Assembly: GCF_011045125.1 (NCBI RefSeq)
Contig: NZ_JAAKZF010000006.1
Coordinates: 1-64,000 of the forward strand
Origin: Allomesorhizobium camelthorni
GTDB lineage: Bacteria > Pseudomonadota > Alphaproteobacteria > Rhizobiales > Rhizobiaceae
Direction of reading: 5' to 3'
Length of the DNA stretch: 64,000 nucleotides
How positions within the stretch are numbered: the first letter of the stretch is position 1; every line of letters starts with the position of its first letter. Under the pieces are notes generated by a model. That model made no database searches, was not told the origin of the DNA, and saw only the letters and a program-made list of their open reading frames with translations. Shown piece after piece: positions 28,774-39,952 of the stretch. The translations under genes and the position numbers were made by a program.

Positions 28774-29691
28774 CTACAGCGCCCGTGCGATCCGCGCTGC
28801 CAGCCTCGCATTGTTTTCCACCAGCGCAATGTTGGTTTTCAGGCTCGCGCCGCCGGTCAGTTCGAGGATTTTCGACAGCAGGAACGGCGTCACCGCCTTG
28901 CCCGAGACGCGCTGCGCCTCCGCGGTCTGCTGCGCCGCCTGGATGTGCCCGGCCATCACCTCTGCGGCGATCTCGTCGGTCTCAGGCACCGGATTGGCAA
29001 TCAGCATGCCGCCATCGGTCCCCAAAACGCGCCGCGTCTTGAAGAAATCCGCGATCTCCTCGGCCGTGTCGAGCCGCAGCGGCGCGGCGAATGGCGACTG
29101 CCGCGACCAGAAGGCGGGCATGACATCCGAGCCGAACGCCACGACCGGCACGCCGCGCGTCTCCAGCACTTCCAGCGTCTTTTCGATGTCCAGTATGGCC
29201 TTTGCGCCGGCCGACACCACGATCATCGGCGTGCGCGCCAGTTCGTCAAGGTCGGCAGAGATGTCGAAGCTCTTTTCCGCGCCCTTGTGCACGCCGCCTA
29301 TGCCGCCGGTGGCGAAGACCGAAATGCCGGCAAGGTGCGCGGCGATCATCGTCGCCGCCACCGTTGTGCCGCCGGTGCGGCCCTGCGCCACCGCAAAGCC
29401 GAGATCGGCCCGGGACAGCTTCATTGCGCCCGTGGTCTGCGCCAGCGCCTCGCGCTCGGCGTCGGAGAGCCCGATCTTCAGCCTGCCGCCGATGACGGCG
29501 ATGGTGGCGGGCGTGGCGCCCTCGTCGCGGATGATCTTCTCGACATTGGCGGCCATGGCGCTGTTGTCGGGATAGGGCATGCCGTGGGTGATGATGGTGC
29601 TTTCCAGCGCCACCACAGGTTGGCCTGCGGCCAATGCGTCGGCGACAGGCGGGTGGATGTCGATAAAGGGCAGCGCATTCTCAGGCGTCAT
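28774..29691 (-). CDS. psuG: Pseudouridine-5'-phosphate glycosidase
   Basis: The 305-residue enzyme splits pseudouridine 5'-phosphate into uracil and ribose 5-phosphate. Landmarks are ALESTIITHGMPYP at the start, GGTTVAATM, FATGGIGGVHKGAE and SAGAKAILDI. It begins inside the end of the pseudouridine kinase gene (11-base overlap), so the pair is translated together and the two products act in sequence. Confidence 0.95.
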   Translation of the reverse strand: MTPENALPFIDIHPPVADALAAGQPVVALESTIITHGMPYPDNSAMAANVEKIIRDEGATPATIAVIGGRLKIGLSDAEREALAQTTGAMKLSRADLGFAVAQGRTGGTTVAATMIAAHLAGISVFATGGIGGVHKGAEKSFDISADLDELARTPMIVVSAGAKAILDIEKTLEVLETRGVPVVAFGSDVMPAFWSRQSPFAAPLRLDTAEEIADFFKTRRVLGTDGGMLIANPVPETDEIAAEVMAGHIQAAQQTAEAQRVSGKAVTPFLLSKILELTGGASLKTNIALVENNARLAARIARAL

Positions 29692-30655
29692 TGGTCTCTC
29701 CGATTCTGCCGTCCTGATGCATCGCCTCGGCCTTCGGCACAAGTGCAAGGGCGGCAGTGAAGTCGCGGGCGGAAAATTCCGGCGCCGATGCTGGGCTTTC
29801 GACGGCAAGCATCGCCGCCGCCATGCCTTCGCGCAACGCCTCGCGAAGGGGTAGGCCGCGCAGCAGGGCGACCATGGTCGCGCCCGCCAGCGCGTCGCCG
29901 GCGCCGGTTACGTCGACTATTTTGCGCGGCGGCGGCGGCGTGATCGAAAAGAGGCCAGAACGGTCGAATGCCACCGTTGGCGCGCCGCCGCGGCTGATGA
30001 CGGCGCTCGAAAGCCCAATGCTGTGCAGGCGGGCGACGACATCATCAACGCGTGCATCGCCCGGCAATCCGGCAAGGCAGGCTGCCTCGCGAAAATTCAT
30101 GAACAGGCACGAGAGCGTTTCCAGGATTTCGGAAAGCCGCACCACCTTGGCCGGCGAGATGGCGATGGCGAAGAGCGGCTTGCCCGACGCCAGCCTGGCC
30201 AAACGCGCAAGAGCGTCGGCTGGCAGATTAGCATCGCACAACAGGGCATCGGCCTCGGCCACGGCTGCGCGAAAGCTGGCGCGGCGGAGCTGCTTGGCGA
30301 ATGCGGTCTCGTAGAGCGCCATGTCGGCAAGCGCTGCGATCACGTCGCCGTCGCGGTCGAGGAGCGCGGTATAGCTCGGCGTGGTGCGGTCGAGAAAGAT
30401 CGCCGACAGGTCTGCGATCCCTGCGTCGAAAATGGCGCGCGAAACGGTCTCGCCGGCCGCATCGCCGCCGCGAACCGACATGATAGCGCCGCTCGCACCG
30501 CGGCGAACCGCATTGCGCAAGGCGTTGAACGCGCCGCCGCCGACGTCCTCGGCCATCACGCCGGGATTGGACGCGCCGGGCACATAGGCGCCTGTGACCT
30601 GGCCCCGCCGGTCGATATGCGCGCCGCCGACGGCCAAAATTTTAGGAAAGGACAT
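29681..30655 (-). CDS. psuK: PfkB-family kinase, probable pseudouridine kinase
   Basis: The 324-residue ribokinase-fold protein has GGGAFNALRNAVRRG near residue 40, a substrate region, and the C-terminal anion-hole motif DVTGAGDALAGA with the catalytic Asp. The family covers many sugars; the call to pseudouridine rests on its overlap with psuG. With PsuG it forms a salvage route for pseudouridine released by RNA breakdown. Confidence 0.88.
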   Translation of the reverse strand: MSFPKILAVGGAHIDRRGQVTGAYVPGASNPGVMAEDVGGGAFNALRNAVRRGASGAIMSVRGGDAAGETVSRAIFDAGIADLSAIFLDRTTPSYTALLDRDGDVIAALADMALYETAFAKQLRRASFRAAVAEADALLCDANLPADALARLARLASGKPLFAIAISPAKVVRLSEILETLSCLFMNFREAACLAGLPGDARVDDVVARLHSIGLSSAVISRGGAPTVAFDRSGLFSITPPPPRKIVDVTGAGDALAGATMVALLRGLPLREALREGMAAAMLAVESPASAPEFSARDFTAALALVPKAEAMHQDGRIGETNDA

Positions 30656-30864
30656 GAAAGCGCCTGCCGAGCGTCTATTCTTCTAGGTTGGGCGCGACAT
30701 TAGTGTCAGCATCCCCGGCGGGCAACCTGCCGCGCCGAATCGTCGCCTTTGGCGGCATGGTTGGGCCGGTGGTTCGGCCGACCGGAACGTTCCGGCGAGC
30801 ACAAAACTGGAACAAAATTGGAAAATGCAATGAAATCATGCCCTTGACCCCTCTTGCCAAATGA

Positions 30865-30879
30865 GAACAAAAGAGGTAC
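30865..30879 (+). promoter_or_regulatory. SOS box (LexA site) of recA
   Basis: GAAC, seven bases (AAAAGAG), then GTAC. The alphaproteobacterial LexA site is GAAC-N7-GAAC, so there is one mismatch. It sits about 60 bases before the recA ATG inside an otherwise empty 282-base spacer, as expected for an SOS-controlled promoter. Confidence 0.6.
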
Positions 30880-30937
30880 GAATTTGCAGGGATACCGGAT
30901 TGTCGGGCCTTCATTGACGACCAAGGGGTAATGTATC

Positions 30938-32026
30938 ATGGCTCAGAATTCATTGCGGCTGGTAGAGGACAAATCGGTGGATAAATCAAAGGCTCTGGAC
31001 GCCGCGCTATCCCAGATCGAGCGCGCCTTCGGCAAGGGCTCGATCATGCGGCTGGGGGCGAACGAGAAGATCGTCGAGATCGAGACGGTGCCGACCGGCT
31101 CGCTCGGGCTCGACATAGCGCTCGGCGTCGGCGGCCTGCCGCGCGGGCGCATCATCGAAATCTACGGGCCGGAAAGCTCGGGCAAGACGACGCTGGCGCT
31201 GCACACGGTGGCCGAGGCGCAGAAGAAGGGCGGCATCTGCGCCTTCGTCGACGCCGAGCACGCGCTCGACCCGGTCTATGCCCGCAAGCTCGGGGTCGAC
31301 CTCGAAAACCTCCTGATCTCGCAGCCCGACACCGGCGAGCAGGCGCTTGAGATCTGCGACACGCTGGTGCGCTCCGGCGCGGTGGACGTGCTGGTCGTCG
31401 ATTCGGTGGCGGCACTGACGCCACGCGCGGAAATCGAGGGCGAGATGGGCGATTCGCTGCCCGGCCTGCAAGCGCGGCTGATGAGCCAGGCGCTGCGGAA
31501 GCTCACCGCTTCCATCTCGCGCTCCAACACCATGGTCATCTTCATCAACCAGATCCGCATGAAGATCGGCGTCATGTTCGGCTCGCCCGAGACCACCACG
31601 GGCGGCAACGCGCTGAAGTTCTACGCATCGGTGCGGCTCGACATCCGCCGCATCGGCGCGGTCAAGGACCGCGATGAAGTGGTCGGCAACCAGACCCGGG
31701 TCAAGGTGGTCAAGAACAAGCTGGCGCCGCCCTTCAAGCAGGTCGAGTTCGACATCATGTATGGCGAGGGCGTCTCCAAGACCGGCGAGCTCGTCGACCT
31801 TGGCGTCAAGGCCGGCGTGGTCGAAAAGTCGGGTGCATGGTTCTCCTACAATTCCCAGCGCCTCGGCCAAGGCCGCGAGAACGCAAAGCTGTTCCTGCGC
31901 GACAATCCCGACACGGCGCGCGAGATCGAGCTGGCGCTGCGGCAGAATGCCGGGCTGATTGCCGAAAAGTTCCTTGAAGGCGGCGGCCCAAGCGACGGTT
32001 TCGAGGACGAAGCCGGCGAGATGTAG
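30938..32026 (+). CDS. recA: Recombinase RecA
   Basis: The 362-residue protein is a complete RecA. It has Walker [10 protein letters not shown] (about residues 71-79), Walker [11 protein letters not shown], the L1/L2 DNA loops around MSQALRKL and [15 protein letters not shown], and an acidic C-terminal tail. It forms filaments on single-stranded DNA for recombination and activates LexA self-cleavage. AAGGGG precedes the ATG, and a strong terminator follows. Confidence 0.99.
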   Translation: MAQNSLRLVEDKSVDKSKALDAALSQIERAFGKGSIMRLGANEKIVEIETVPTGSLGLDIALGVGGLPRGRIIEIYGPESSGKTTLALHTVAEAQKKGGICAFVDAEHALDPVYARKLGVDLENLLISQPDTGEQALEICDTLVRSGAVDVLVVDSVAALTPRAEIEGEMGDSLPGLQARLMSQALRKLTASISRSNTMVIFINQIRMKIGVMFGSPETTTGGNALKFYASVRLDIRRIGAVKDRDEVVGNQTRVKVVKNKLAPPFKQVEFDIMYGEGVSKTGELVDLGVKAGVVEKSGAWFSYNSQRLGQGRENAKLFLRDNPDTAREIELALRQNAGLIAEKFLEGGGPSDGFEDEAGEM

Positions 32027-32048
32027 CCGGTTCAGACCCGATCCCTGC

Positions 32049-32084
32049 GAAACCGCCGGCCATTTGTGCCGGCGGTTTCGTTTT
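32049..32084 (+). terminator. Intrinsic terminator of recA
   Basis: GAAACCGCCGGC (32049-32060) pairs perfectly with GCCGGCGGTTTC (32068-32079) over a 7-base loop, followed by GTTTT. It lies 22 bases after the recA stop. Confidence 0.93.
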
Positions 32085-32214
32085 GAATGGACCTGCCGGA
32101 TATCGCCTGCGAAGCGGCTGTTTTCCGCCAATTCGTGTTTGTGGACAGGTCCAGAAGCGCCCGCTAAAAGGCCATGTCCAATTTGCCCGGCAGGGCGGCA
32201 ACAAAGGCTGTGAC

Positions 32215-34881
<2,667 letters not shown>

Positions 34882-34904
34882 GCCGAAATCAAATCCTGTG
34901 AATC

Positions 34905-34943
34905 AAGCGGCCGGTCCCTCGCGGAACCGGCCGCTTTCTTTTT
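34905..34943 (+). terminator. Intrinsic terminator of alaS
   Basis: AAGCGGCCGGT (34905-34915) pairs with ACCGGCCGCTT (34926-34936), followed by TCTTTTT. It lies between the convergent alaS and icd genes. Confidence 0.92.
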
Positions 34944-34962
34944 GGTGCGGACCGAAGCGGCG

Positions 34963-36174
34963 TCAGGCCATCGCCTTCTGCAGATTCTCGTCGATCTTGT
35001 CCAGGAAGCCCGTGGTCGAGAGCCACGGCTGGTCCGGGCCGATGAGCAGGGACAAATCCTTGGTCATGTAGCCGGCCTCGACCGTCTGGACGCAGACTTT
35101 TTCCAGCGTGTCGGCGAATTTCTTGAGTTCCGCATTGTCGTCAAGCTTGGCGCGATGGGCGAGGCCGCGCGTCCAGGCGAAGATCGAGGCGATGGAGTTG
35201 GTCGAGGTTTCCTCGCCCTTCTGATGCTGGCGATAGTGGCGGGTGACCGTGCCGTGCGCGGCCTCGGCCTCGACGGTCTTGCCGTCCGGCGTCATCAGCA
35301 CCGAGGTCATCAGGCCGAGCGAGCCGAACCCTTGCGCCACTGTGTCGGACTGCACGTCGCCGTCATAGTTCTTGCAGGCCCAGATGTAGCCGCCGGACCA
35401 TTTCAGGCTCGACGCCACCATGTCGTCGATCAGGCGGTGCTCGTACCAGATCTTCTTCGCCTTGAATTCCTCTTCGAACTCGGCCTCGTAGACCTCCTGG
35501 AAGATGTCCTTGAAGCGCCCGTCATAGGCCTTGAGGATGGTGTTCTTGGTCGAGAGGTAGACCGGATAGCCGCGCAGCAGGCCGTAATTCAGCGAGGCGC
35601 GGGCGAATTCGCGGATCGATTCGTCGACATTGTACATGGCCATGGCGACGCCGGAGGAGGGCGCGTCATAGACCTCGTGCTCGATGACCTGGCCGTCGTC
35701 GCCGACGAACTTGATCGACAGCTTGCCCTTGCCGGGGTAGCGGAAATCGGTGGCCTTGTACTGGTCGCCGAAGGCGTGGCGGCCGACGATGATCGGCTTG
35801 GTCCAGCCGGGCACCAGGCGCGGCACGTTCTTCATGATGATCGGCTCGCGGAAGATGACGCCGCCCAGAATGTTGCGGATCGTGCCGTTCGGCGATTTCC
35901 ACATCTTCTTGAGGTTGAATTCCTCGACGCGCTGCTCGTCCGGCGTGATTGTTGCGCATTTGACGCCGACGCCGTGCTTCTTGATGGCGTTGGCCGCGTC
36001 GATCGTCACCTGGTCGTTGGTCGCGTCGCGGTGCTCGACGCTCAGATCGTAATATTCGAGGTCGATGTCGAGATAAGGGTGGATCAGCTTGTCCTTGATG
36101 AACTGCCAGATGATGCGGGTCATCTCGTCGCCGTCGAGTTCGACGACGGGATTGGCCACCTTGATCTTCGCCAT
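34963..36174 (-). CDS. icd: NADP-dependent isocitrate dehydrogenase
   Basis: This 403-residue type II (homodimeric) isocitrate dehydrogenase makes 2-oxoglutarate in the TCA cycle. It opens [20 protein letters not shown], has the isocitrate-binding segment [12 protein letters not shown], and the metal-binding NYDGDVQSD. The coenzyme region ends [11 protein letters not shown]. It is monocistronic and convergent with alaS. Confidence 0.98.
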   Translation of the reverse strand: MAKIKVANPVVELDGDEMTRIIWQFIKDKLIHPYLDIDLEYYDLSVEHRDATNDQVTIDAANAIKKHGVGVKCATITPDEQRVEEFNLKKMWKSPNGTIRNILGGVIFREPIIMKNVPRLVPGWTKPIIVGRHAFGDQYKATDFRYPGKGKLSIKFVGDDGQVIEHEVYDAPSSGVAMAMYNVDESIREFARASLNYGLLRGYPVYLSTKNTILKAYDGRFKDIFQEVYEAEFEEEFKAKKIWYEHRLIDDMVASSLKWSGGYIWACKNYDGDVQSDTVAQGFGSLGLMTSVLMTPDGKTVEAEAAHGTVTRHYRQHQKGEETSTNSIASIFAWTRGLAHRAKLDDNAELKKFADTLEKVCVQTVEAGYMTKDLSLLIGPDQPWLSTTGFLDKIDENLQKAMA

Positions 36175-36309
36175 GAAAAGTACCTCGTTTTCGGATGGGA
36201 GCGCCGGGATTTCCGGGCTTCGCGACAGGGATTGCGGCCCCTATAGCAAAGCGGCAATGCGTGCGCAAACGCTGTTGAAACGCGGCGCCGCGAGGCGCGA
36301 TTTGCGGCG

Positions 36310-36642
36310 CTATTTTTTCTTCGGCGGAAGCTTTTCGACGAAATTGGCGGCGAGCGCGACCCAGTCCTTCAGCGCCTGTTCTTCGCCGAGTTGGTCGGCC
36401 GAGACGATGACGAAACCCTTCATCGCGCGCCCGGCCTGTTCCATGCGTCGCGTTCCCGGCCGGGCAAGCGCCTGCGCCTCCTGTTCCGGGCCGACCCGGA
36501 ACAGGCCATCGCCGGCTCTCATCGCGCAGCAATGCATGTTGCCGTTGATGGTGAAGCAGACGCCGCCGAACATGCGGATTTCGTCACTGTTGGCGTAGTC
36601 CTTCGTCCGCACCCGCATACGGTCTGCGATTTGGCTTGCCAT
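36310..36642 (-). CDS. TfoX N-terminal domain protein, second copy
   Basis: The 110-residue protein starts at ATG 36642 (MASQIADRMRV). It carries the TfoX_N features IRMFGGVCFTINGNM, LFRVGPEQEAQAL and MKGFVIVSADQL, and ends in a lysine-rich tail. It differs clearly from the copy at 28449, so the two are not a recent duplication. The ribosome site is weak. The role is unknown. Confidence 0.85.
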   Translation of the reverse strand: MASQIADRMRVRTKDYANSDEIRMFGGVCFTINGNMHCCAMRAGDGLFRVGPEQEAQALARPGTRRMEQAGRAMKGFVIVSADQLGEEQALKDWVALAANFVEKLPPKKK

Positions 36643-36727
36643 CGTTCTGCCGTTAGCCCGAGCTTCATCTTCGAAGCGGAATATGGCAGGGACGGCCCAG
36701 ACGCGCAAATGAAGGATCAGCGCATTC

Positions 36728-37585
36728 ATGACAGACAGGGAAGGCGGGCCGATCGCCGAAGGACCGGTGATCATACTGGTCGAGCCGCAGATGGGCGAGA
36801 ATATCGGCATGGTGGCGCGCGCCATGGCCAATTTCGGCTTGGCGGAACTGCGGCTGGTCAAGCCGCGCGACGGCTGGCCGAACGAGAAGGCGACGGCCGC
36901 GGCGAGCCGCGCCACGCACGTCATCGAGAGCACCGTGGTATTCGACGACCTGCCTTCCGCGCTCGCCGACCTGGAATTCGTCTTCGCCACCACGGCGCGC
37001 GAGCGCGACGGCTTCAAACCGGTGCGCGGGCCGGTCGAGGCGGGCAGGGCGCTTCGGGCGCGGCATCGCGCCGGGCAGCGCACCGGCATCATGTTCGGGC
37101 GCGAGAAATTCGGCCTCGCCAATGAGGAGATCAGCCTGGCCGACGAGATCGTCACCTTTCCGGTCAATCCCGAATATGCATCGCTGAACATCGCCCAGGC
37201 GACGCTTCTGATGGCCTATGAGTGGATGAAATCCGGTCTCGACCGGGAGACCGACACGGCGTTTTCGGGGCCGGTGGTCAAACCCGCCGCCAAGGAGCAC
37301 CTGCATGGCCTGTTCGAGCATCTCGAAGCCGCACTCGACGCGCGCGGCTATTTCCGCACGCCGGCCAAGAAGCCGAAAATGGTCGACAAGGTGCGCGCCG
37401 TGCTGACCCGCGCCGGCTTTTCGGAAAAGGAACTCGAAGTGCTGCGCGGCGTGGTCGCTTCGCTCGACTATTTTTCGCCGAAGGAACCGCGCGGCTCGGG
37501 CTATCCGGCACGCAAGGCCGAGGCTGACGCCAGTGCCGGAAGCGGCAGGCGCAAGCCAGGCGGGGAGGCGCCCGAGAATGACTGA
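36728..37585 (+). CDS. trmJ: TrmJ-like tRNA ribose methyltransferase (SpoU family)
   Basis: The 285-residue SPOUT enzyme has [19 protein letters not shown], the knot motif [14 protein letters not shown] and [14 protein letters not shown], matching TrmJ, which methylates the 2'-oxygen of tRNA position 32. The C-terminal extension is helical and ends in a basic stretch. Its end overlaps the murI start by eight bases, so the two are co-translated. Confidence 0.9.
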   Translation: MTDREGGPIAEGPVIILVEPQMGENIGMVARAMANFGLAELRLVKPRDGWPNEKATAAASRATHVIESTVVFDDLPSALADLEFVFATTARERDGFKPVRGPVEAGRALRARHRAGQRTGIMFGREKFGLANEEISLADEIVTFPVNPEYASLNIAQATLLMAYEWMKSGLDRETDTAFSGPVVKPAAKEHLHGLFEHLEAALDARGYFRTPAKKPKMVDKVRAVLTRAGFSEKELEVLRGVVASLDYFSPKEPRGSGYPARKAEADASAGSGRRKPGGEAPEND

Positions 37586-38378
37586 CCGGCCGATACTGAT
37601 GTTCGATTCCGGCATTGGCGGGCTGACGGTGCTGCGCGAAGCCCGCGTGCTGATGCCCGACCGCCGCTTCGTCTATGTCGCGGACGATGCGGCCTTCCCC
37701 TATGGCGATTGGGAAGAGGAGGCGCTGAGCGCGCGTATCGTTGAGCTTTGCGGCAACCTGATCGCCAGGCACGACCCCGAAATCTTCGTCATTCCGTGCA
37801 ACACGGCCTCGACTCTGGTGCTTGCCGAACTTCGCGCGGCCTATCCCGATACGCCGTTCGTCGGCACGGTCCCGGCGATCAAGCCGGCCGCTGAGCGCAC
37901 GCGCTCGGGCCTCGTGTCGGTGCTCGCCACGCCGGGCACGGTGAAGCGGCAATATACCCGCGACCTGATCGCCAGATGGGCTTCGAAATGCAATGTCCGG
38001 CTGGTCGGCAGCACGCATCTGGCTGCGCTCGCCGAGGCCTATATGCGCCACGGCTTCGTCGATGAGGAGGCCGTGCGGGCAGAGATCGCGCCGTGCTTCA
38101 TCGAGCGCGATGGCGGCCGGACCGACATCGTCGTGCTCGCCTGCACGCACTATCCGTTCCTCGTCAACCGGATGCGCAAGACCGCGCCCTGGCCGGTGGA
38201 TTGGCTGGATCCGGCCGAGGCGATCGCAAGGCGGGCGCTGTCACTGCTTGCCGAGCGCGCGCCCGTCGAAAGACGCGCCGACGCCGTGCAAGGTCTGGAC
38301 CTCGCCGTCTTCACCTCCGGCAGGCCGGATTTCTCCATCCGCCGGCTGATGCAGGGTTTTGGGCTGACGATCGCATAA
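37578..38378 (+). CDS. murI: Glutamate racemase
   Basis: The 266-residue enzyme makes D-glutamate for peptidoglycan. The two catalytic Cys are in IPCNTAST and LACTHYPFL, and the N-terminus has [16 protein letters not shown] 37578 overlaps the end of trmJ. This gene pair is common in Rhizobiales. Confidence 0.95.
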   Translation: MTDRPILMFDSGIGGLTVLREARVLMPDRRFVYVADDAAFPYGDWEEEALSARIVELCGNLIARHDPEIFVIPCNTASTLVLAELRAAYPDTPFVGTVPAIKPAAERTRSGLVSVLATPGTVKRQYTRDLIARWASKCNVRLVGSTHLAALAEAYMRHGFVDEEAVRAEIAPCFIERDGGRTDIVVLACTHYPFLVNRMRKTAPWPVDWLDPAEAIARRALSLLAERAPVERRADAVQGLDLAVFTSGRPDFSIRRLMQGFGLTIA

Positions 38379-38445
38379 GCAGCCGTCAGGAACCTCGCCT
38401 GCCTTGCCGAGTTCCTCCCGAAGCGCAATCACGGGAGACAAACCG

Positions 38446-38637
38446 ATGCCTGCGAAATCCAAGGCTCAGCAGAAAGCGGCCGGCGCGGCTTTGTCGGCCA
38501 AGCGCGGCGAGATCAAGAAAAGCGAGTTGAAAGGCGCGTCCAAGGCCATGGTCGAGTCCATGAGCGAGAAGCAACTCGAGGAGTTGGCCGAAACCAAGCG
38601 CAAGGGCCTGCCGGAGAAGAAGAAGTCGAAGGACTGA
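38446..38637 (+). CDS. Small lysine-rich DUF3008 protein
   Basis: The 63-residue basic protein has the family order AKSKAQQKAAGAALSAKRG, a helical SKAMVESMSEKQLEE and a KRKGLPEK tail. DUF3008 proteins are widespread and uncharacterised. GGGAG precedes the ATG by nine bases. Probably monocistronic. Confidence 0.88.
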   Translation: MPAKSKAQQKAAGAALSAKRGEIKKSELKGASKAMVESMSEKQLEELAETKRKGLPEKKKSKD

Positions 38638-38659
38638 TCTCCGGCAGGGGGACCGTCCG

Positions 38660-39298
38660 TTAGTACGCGACGGTGAAACGCTTGCGCGTTTGCTGCGGCC
38701 GCTCCGCCTCGTCGACAAGGGCGACGGCGAGATCGGCGACCGAGATCGTGCTTTGGCCTTCTTCGTCGACCACCGGCTGCTCGCCGCCTGTCCGGTATTT
38801 TCCGGTGCGTTCACCCGGCTTCAAAATGAAGGCCGGGGACAGGAAACTCCAATCCAGTTCCGTCTCGTTGTGCAGTTCGGCGAGCGCGTCGCGGGCGGCC
38901 AGCGCGCCTTGCTTCCACTCGGCGGGAAACTCGGGCGAATCGACGAACTGGCTGCCGTCGGGCGCATGAAGGCTGCCGGCGCCGCCCACCATGATCAATC
39001 GCGTCTTCGCGCCCTTGGCGGCGCTGACGATTGTGCGCGAGCCATCGAGATGCTTGCGATAGATGTCCGGGTCGCCCCAGCCGCCATTAAAGGCGGAAAT
39101 CACGACCTCGTGTCCGGCGATAGCGCTCGTCAGCCCGGCAACGTCCGTGGCGTCGACCGACTTTGCCGTCACGCCGTCAAGCTTCTCGACCTTGCCGATA
39201 TCGCGCGCTATGGCGGTGACGGCATGGCCGCGGCTGACAGCTTCCTTGAGGATGGCGCTTCCGACGAAGCCCGATGCGCCGATGAGTACGATTTTCAT
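38660..39298 (-). CDS. NmrA-like NAD(P)-binding oxidoreductase
   Basis: The 212-residue protein has the Rossmann start LIGASGFVGSAILKEA and a central segment RLIMVGGAGSLHAP. It belongs to the atypical short-chain-dehydrogenase proteins with NAD(P)H binding (COG2910-like). Such genes are often controlled by a divergent HxlR regulator, as here; with it the gene probably answers to a reactive small molecule. Substrate unknown. Confidence 0.87.
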   Translation of the reverse strand: MKIVLIGASGFVGSAILKEAVSRGHAVTAIARDIGKVEKLDGVTAKSVDATDVAGLTSAIAGHEVVISAFNGGWGDPDIYRKHLDGSRTIVSAAKGAKTRLIMVGGAGSLHAPDGSQFVDSPEFPAEWKQGALAARDALAELHNETELDWSFLSPAFILKPGERTGKYRTGGEQPVVDEEGQSTISVADLAVALVDEAERPQQTRKRFTVAY

Positions 39299-39352
39299 GC
39301 GAAATACTCCGTTTCCGGCTCTTTCGCCGCTTTGGCGAAGGAGGTATTGGTG

Positions 39353-39434
39353 GTAATCAGGTTACCGGAAGTCACCACTAGCCGCGAAAGCGGGGACACG
39401 TAAGTACGCATGATTTTCTGCCCAGGTTACCTGG
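39353..39434. promoter_or_regulatory. Likely HxlR operators between the oxidoreductase and hxlR-type genes
   Basis: Two sites share GGTTACC. The first, GGTAATCAGGTTACC at 39353-39366, is an imperfect dyad; the second, CCAGGTTACCTGG at 39422-39434, is a perfect 13-bp palindrome that overlaps the ribosome site of the regulator gene. They lie 65 bases apart between divergent genes, a normal layout for autoregulation plus control of the target. Confidence 0.6.
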
Positions 39435-39444
39435 AGGGAACCGC

Positions 39445-39858
39445 ATGAACGCTCGGACCAACGCTTCCGCTGCAGCGCCGATGCTGGACAGCCATCCGGG
39501 TTTCGAGCGCGACGAAGAGGGCAATTGCCCCATACGCGAGGTTCTGGATCGCGTCGGCGACACGTGGAGCCTTCTGGTCATCATCAATTTGCAGGCGGCG
39601 CCAACGCGCTTCAACGCGCTGAAACGGTCGATCGAGGGCATCTCGCAGCGGATGCTGACGGTGACGCTGCGTTCGCTCGAGCGCGACGGGCTGGTGCGGC
39701 GCACGGTAAGGCCGACGACGCCGCCGGAGGTGGAATATGCGCTGACCGAACTCGGCCATTCGATCGCCGTGCCGGTGGCGGCGCTTGGCATCTGGGCGGC
39801 GCGCAACCGCGATGCGCTGAAGGCGGCGCGCAGCAGGTTCGATACGGGGCAGCTATAG
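39445..39858 (+). CDS. HxlR-family transcriptional regulator
   Basis: The 137-residue winged-helix protein has the HxlR core: NCPIREVLDRVGDTWSLLVI with the conserved Cys often used as a redox or aldehyde sensor, then RFNALKRSIEGISQRMLTVT and LERDGLVRRTVRPTTPPEVEY. GGAGGG lies upstream of the ATG. It is divergent from the NmrA-like gene, its probable target. Confidence 0.93.
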   Translation: MNARTNASAAAPMLDSHPGFERDEEGNCPIREVLDRVGDTWSLLVIINLQAAPTRFNALKRSIEGISQRMLTVTLRSLERDGLVRRTVRPTTPPEVEYALTELGHSIAVPVAALGIWAARNRDALKAARSRFDTGQL

Positions 39859-39952
39859 CTGCGCTTTGCCCTTGACGCGCTCTCCCCGGCTGGTCGATAG
39901 GCTGACCGCGGCAGAACCGCCCGGCCCGCGGATTGCCTCGGAGAACAGGATA

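Noticed and set aside
32083-32214. A longer AlaRS start at 32083
   Set aside because: The 44 extra codons begin inside the recA terminator hairpin region and do not match the family. AAAGG before ATG 32215 supports the standard start.
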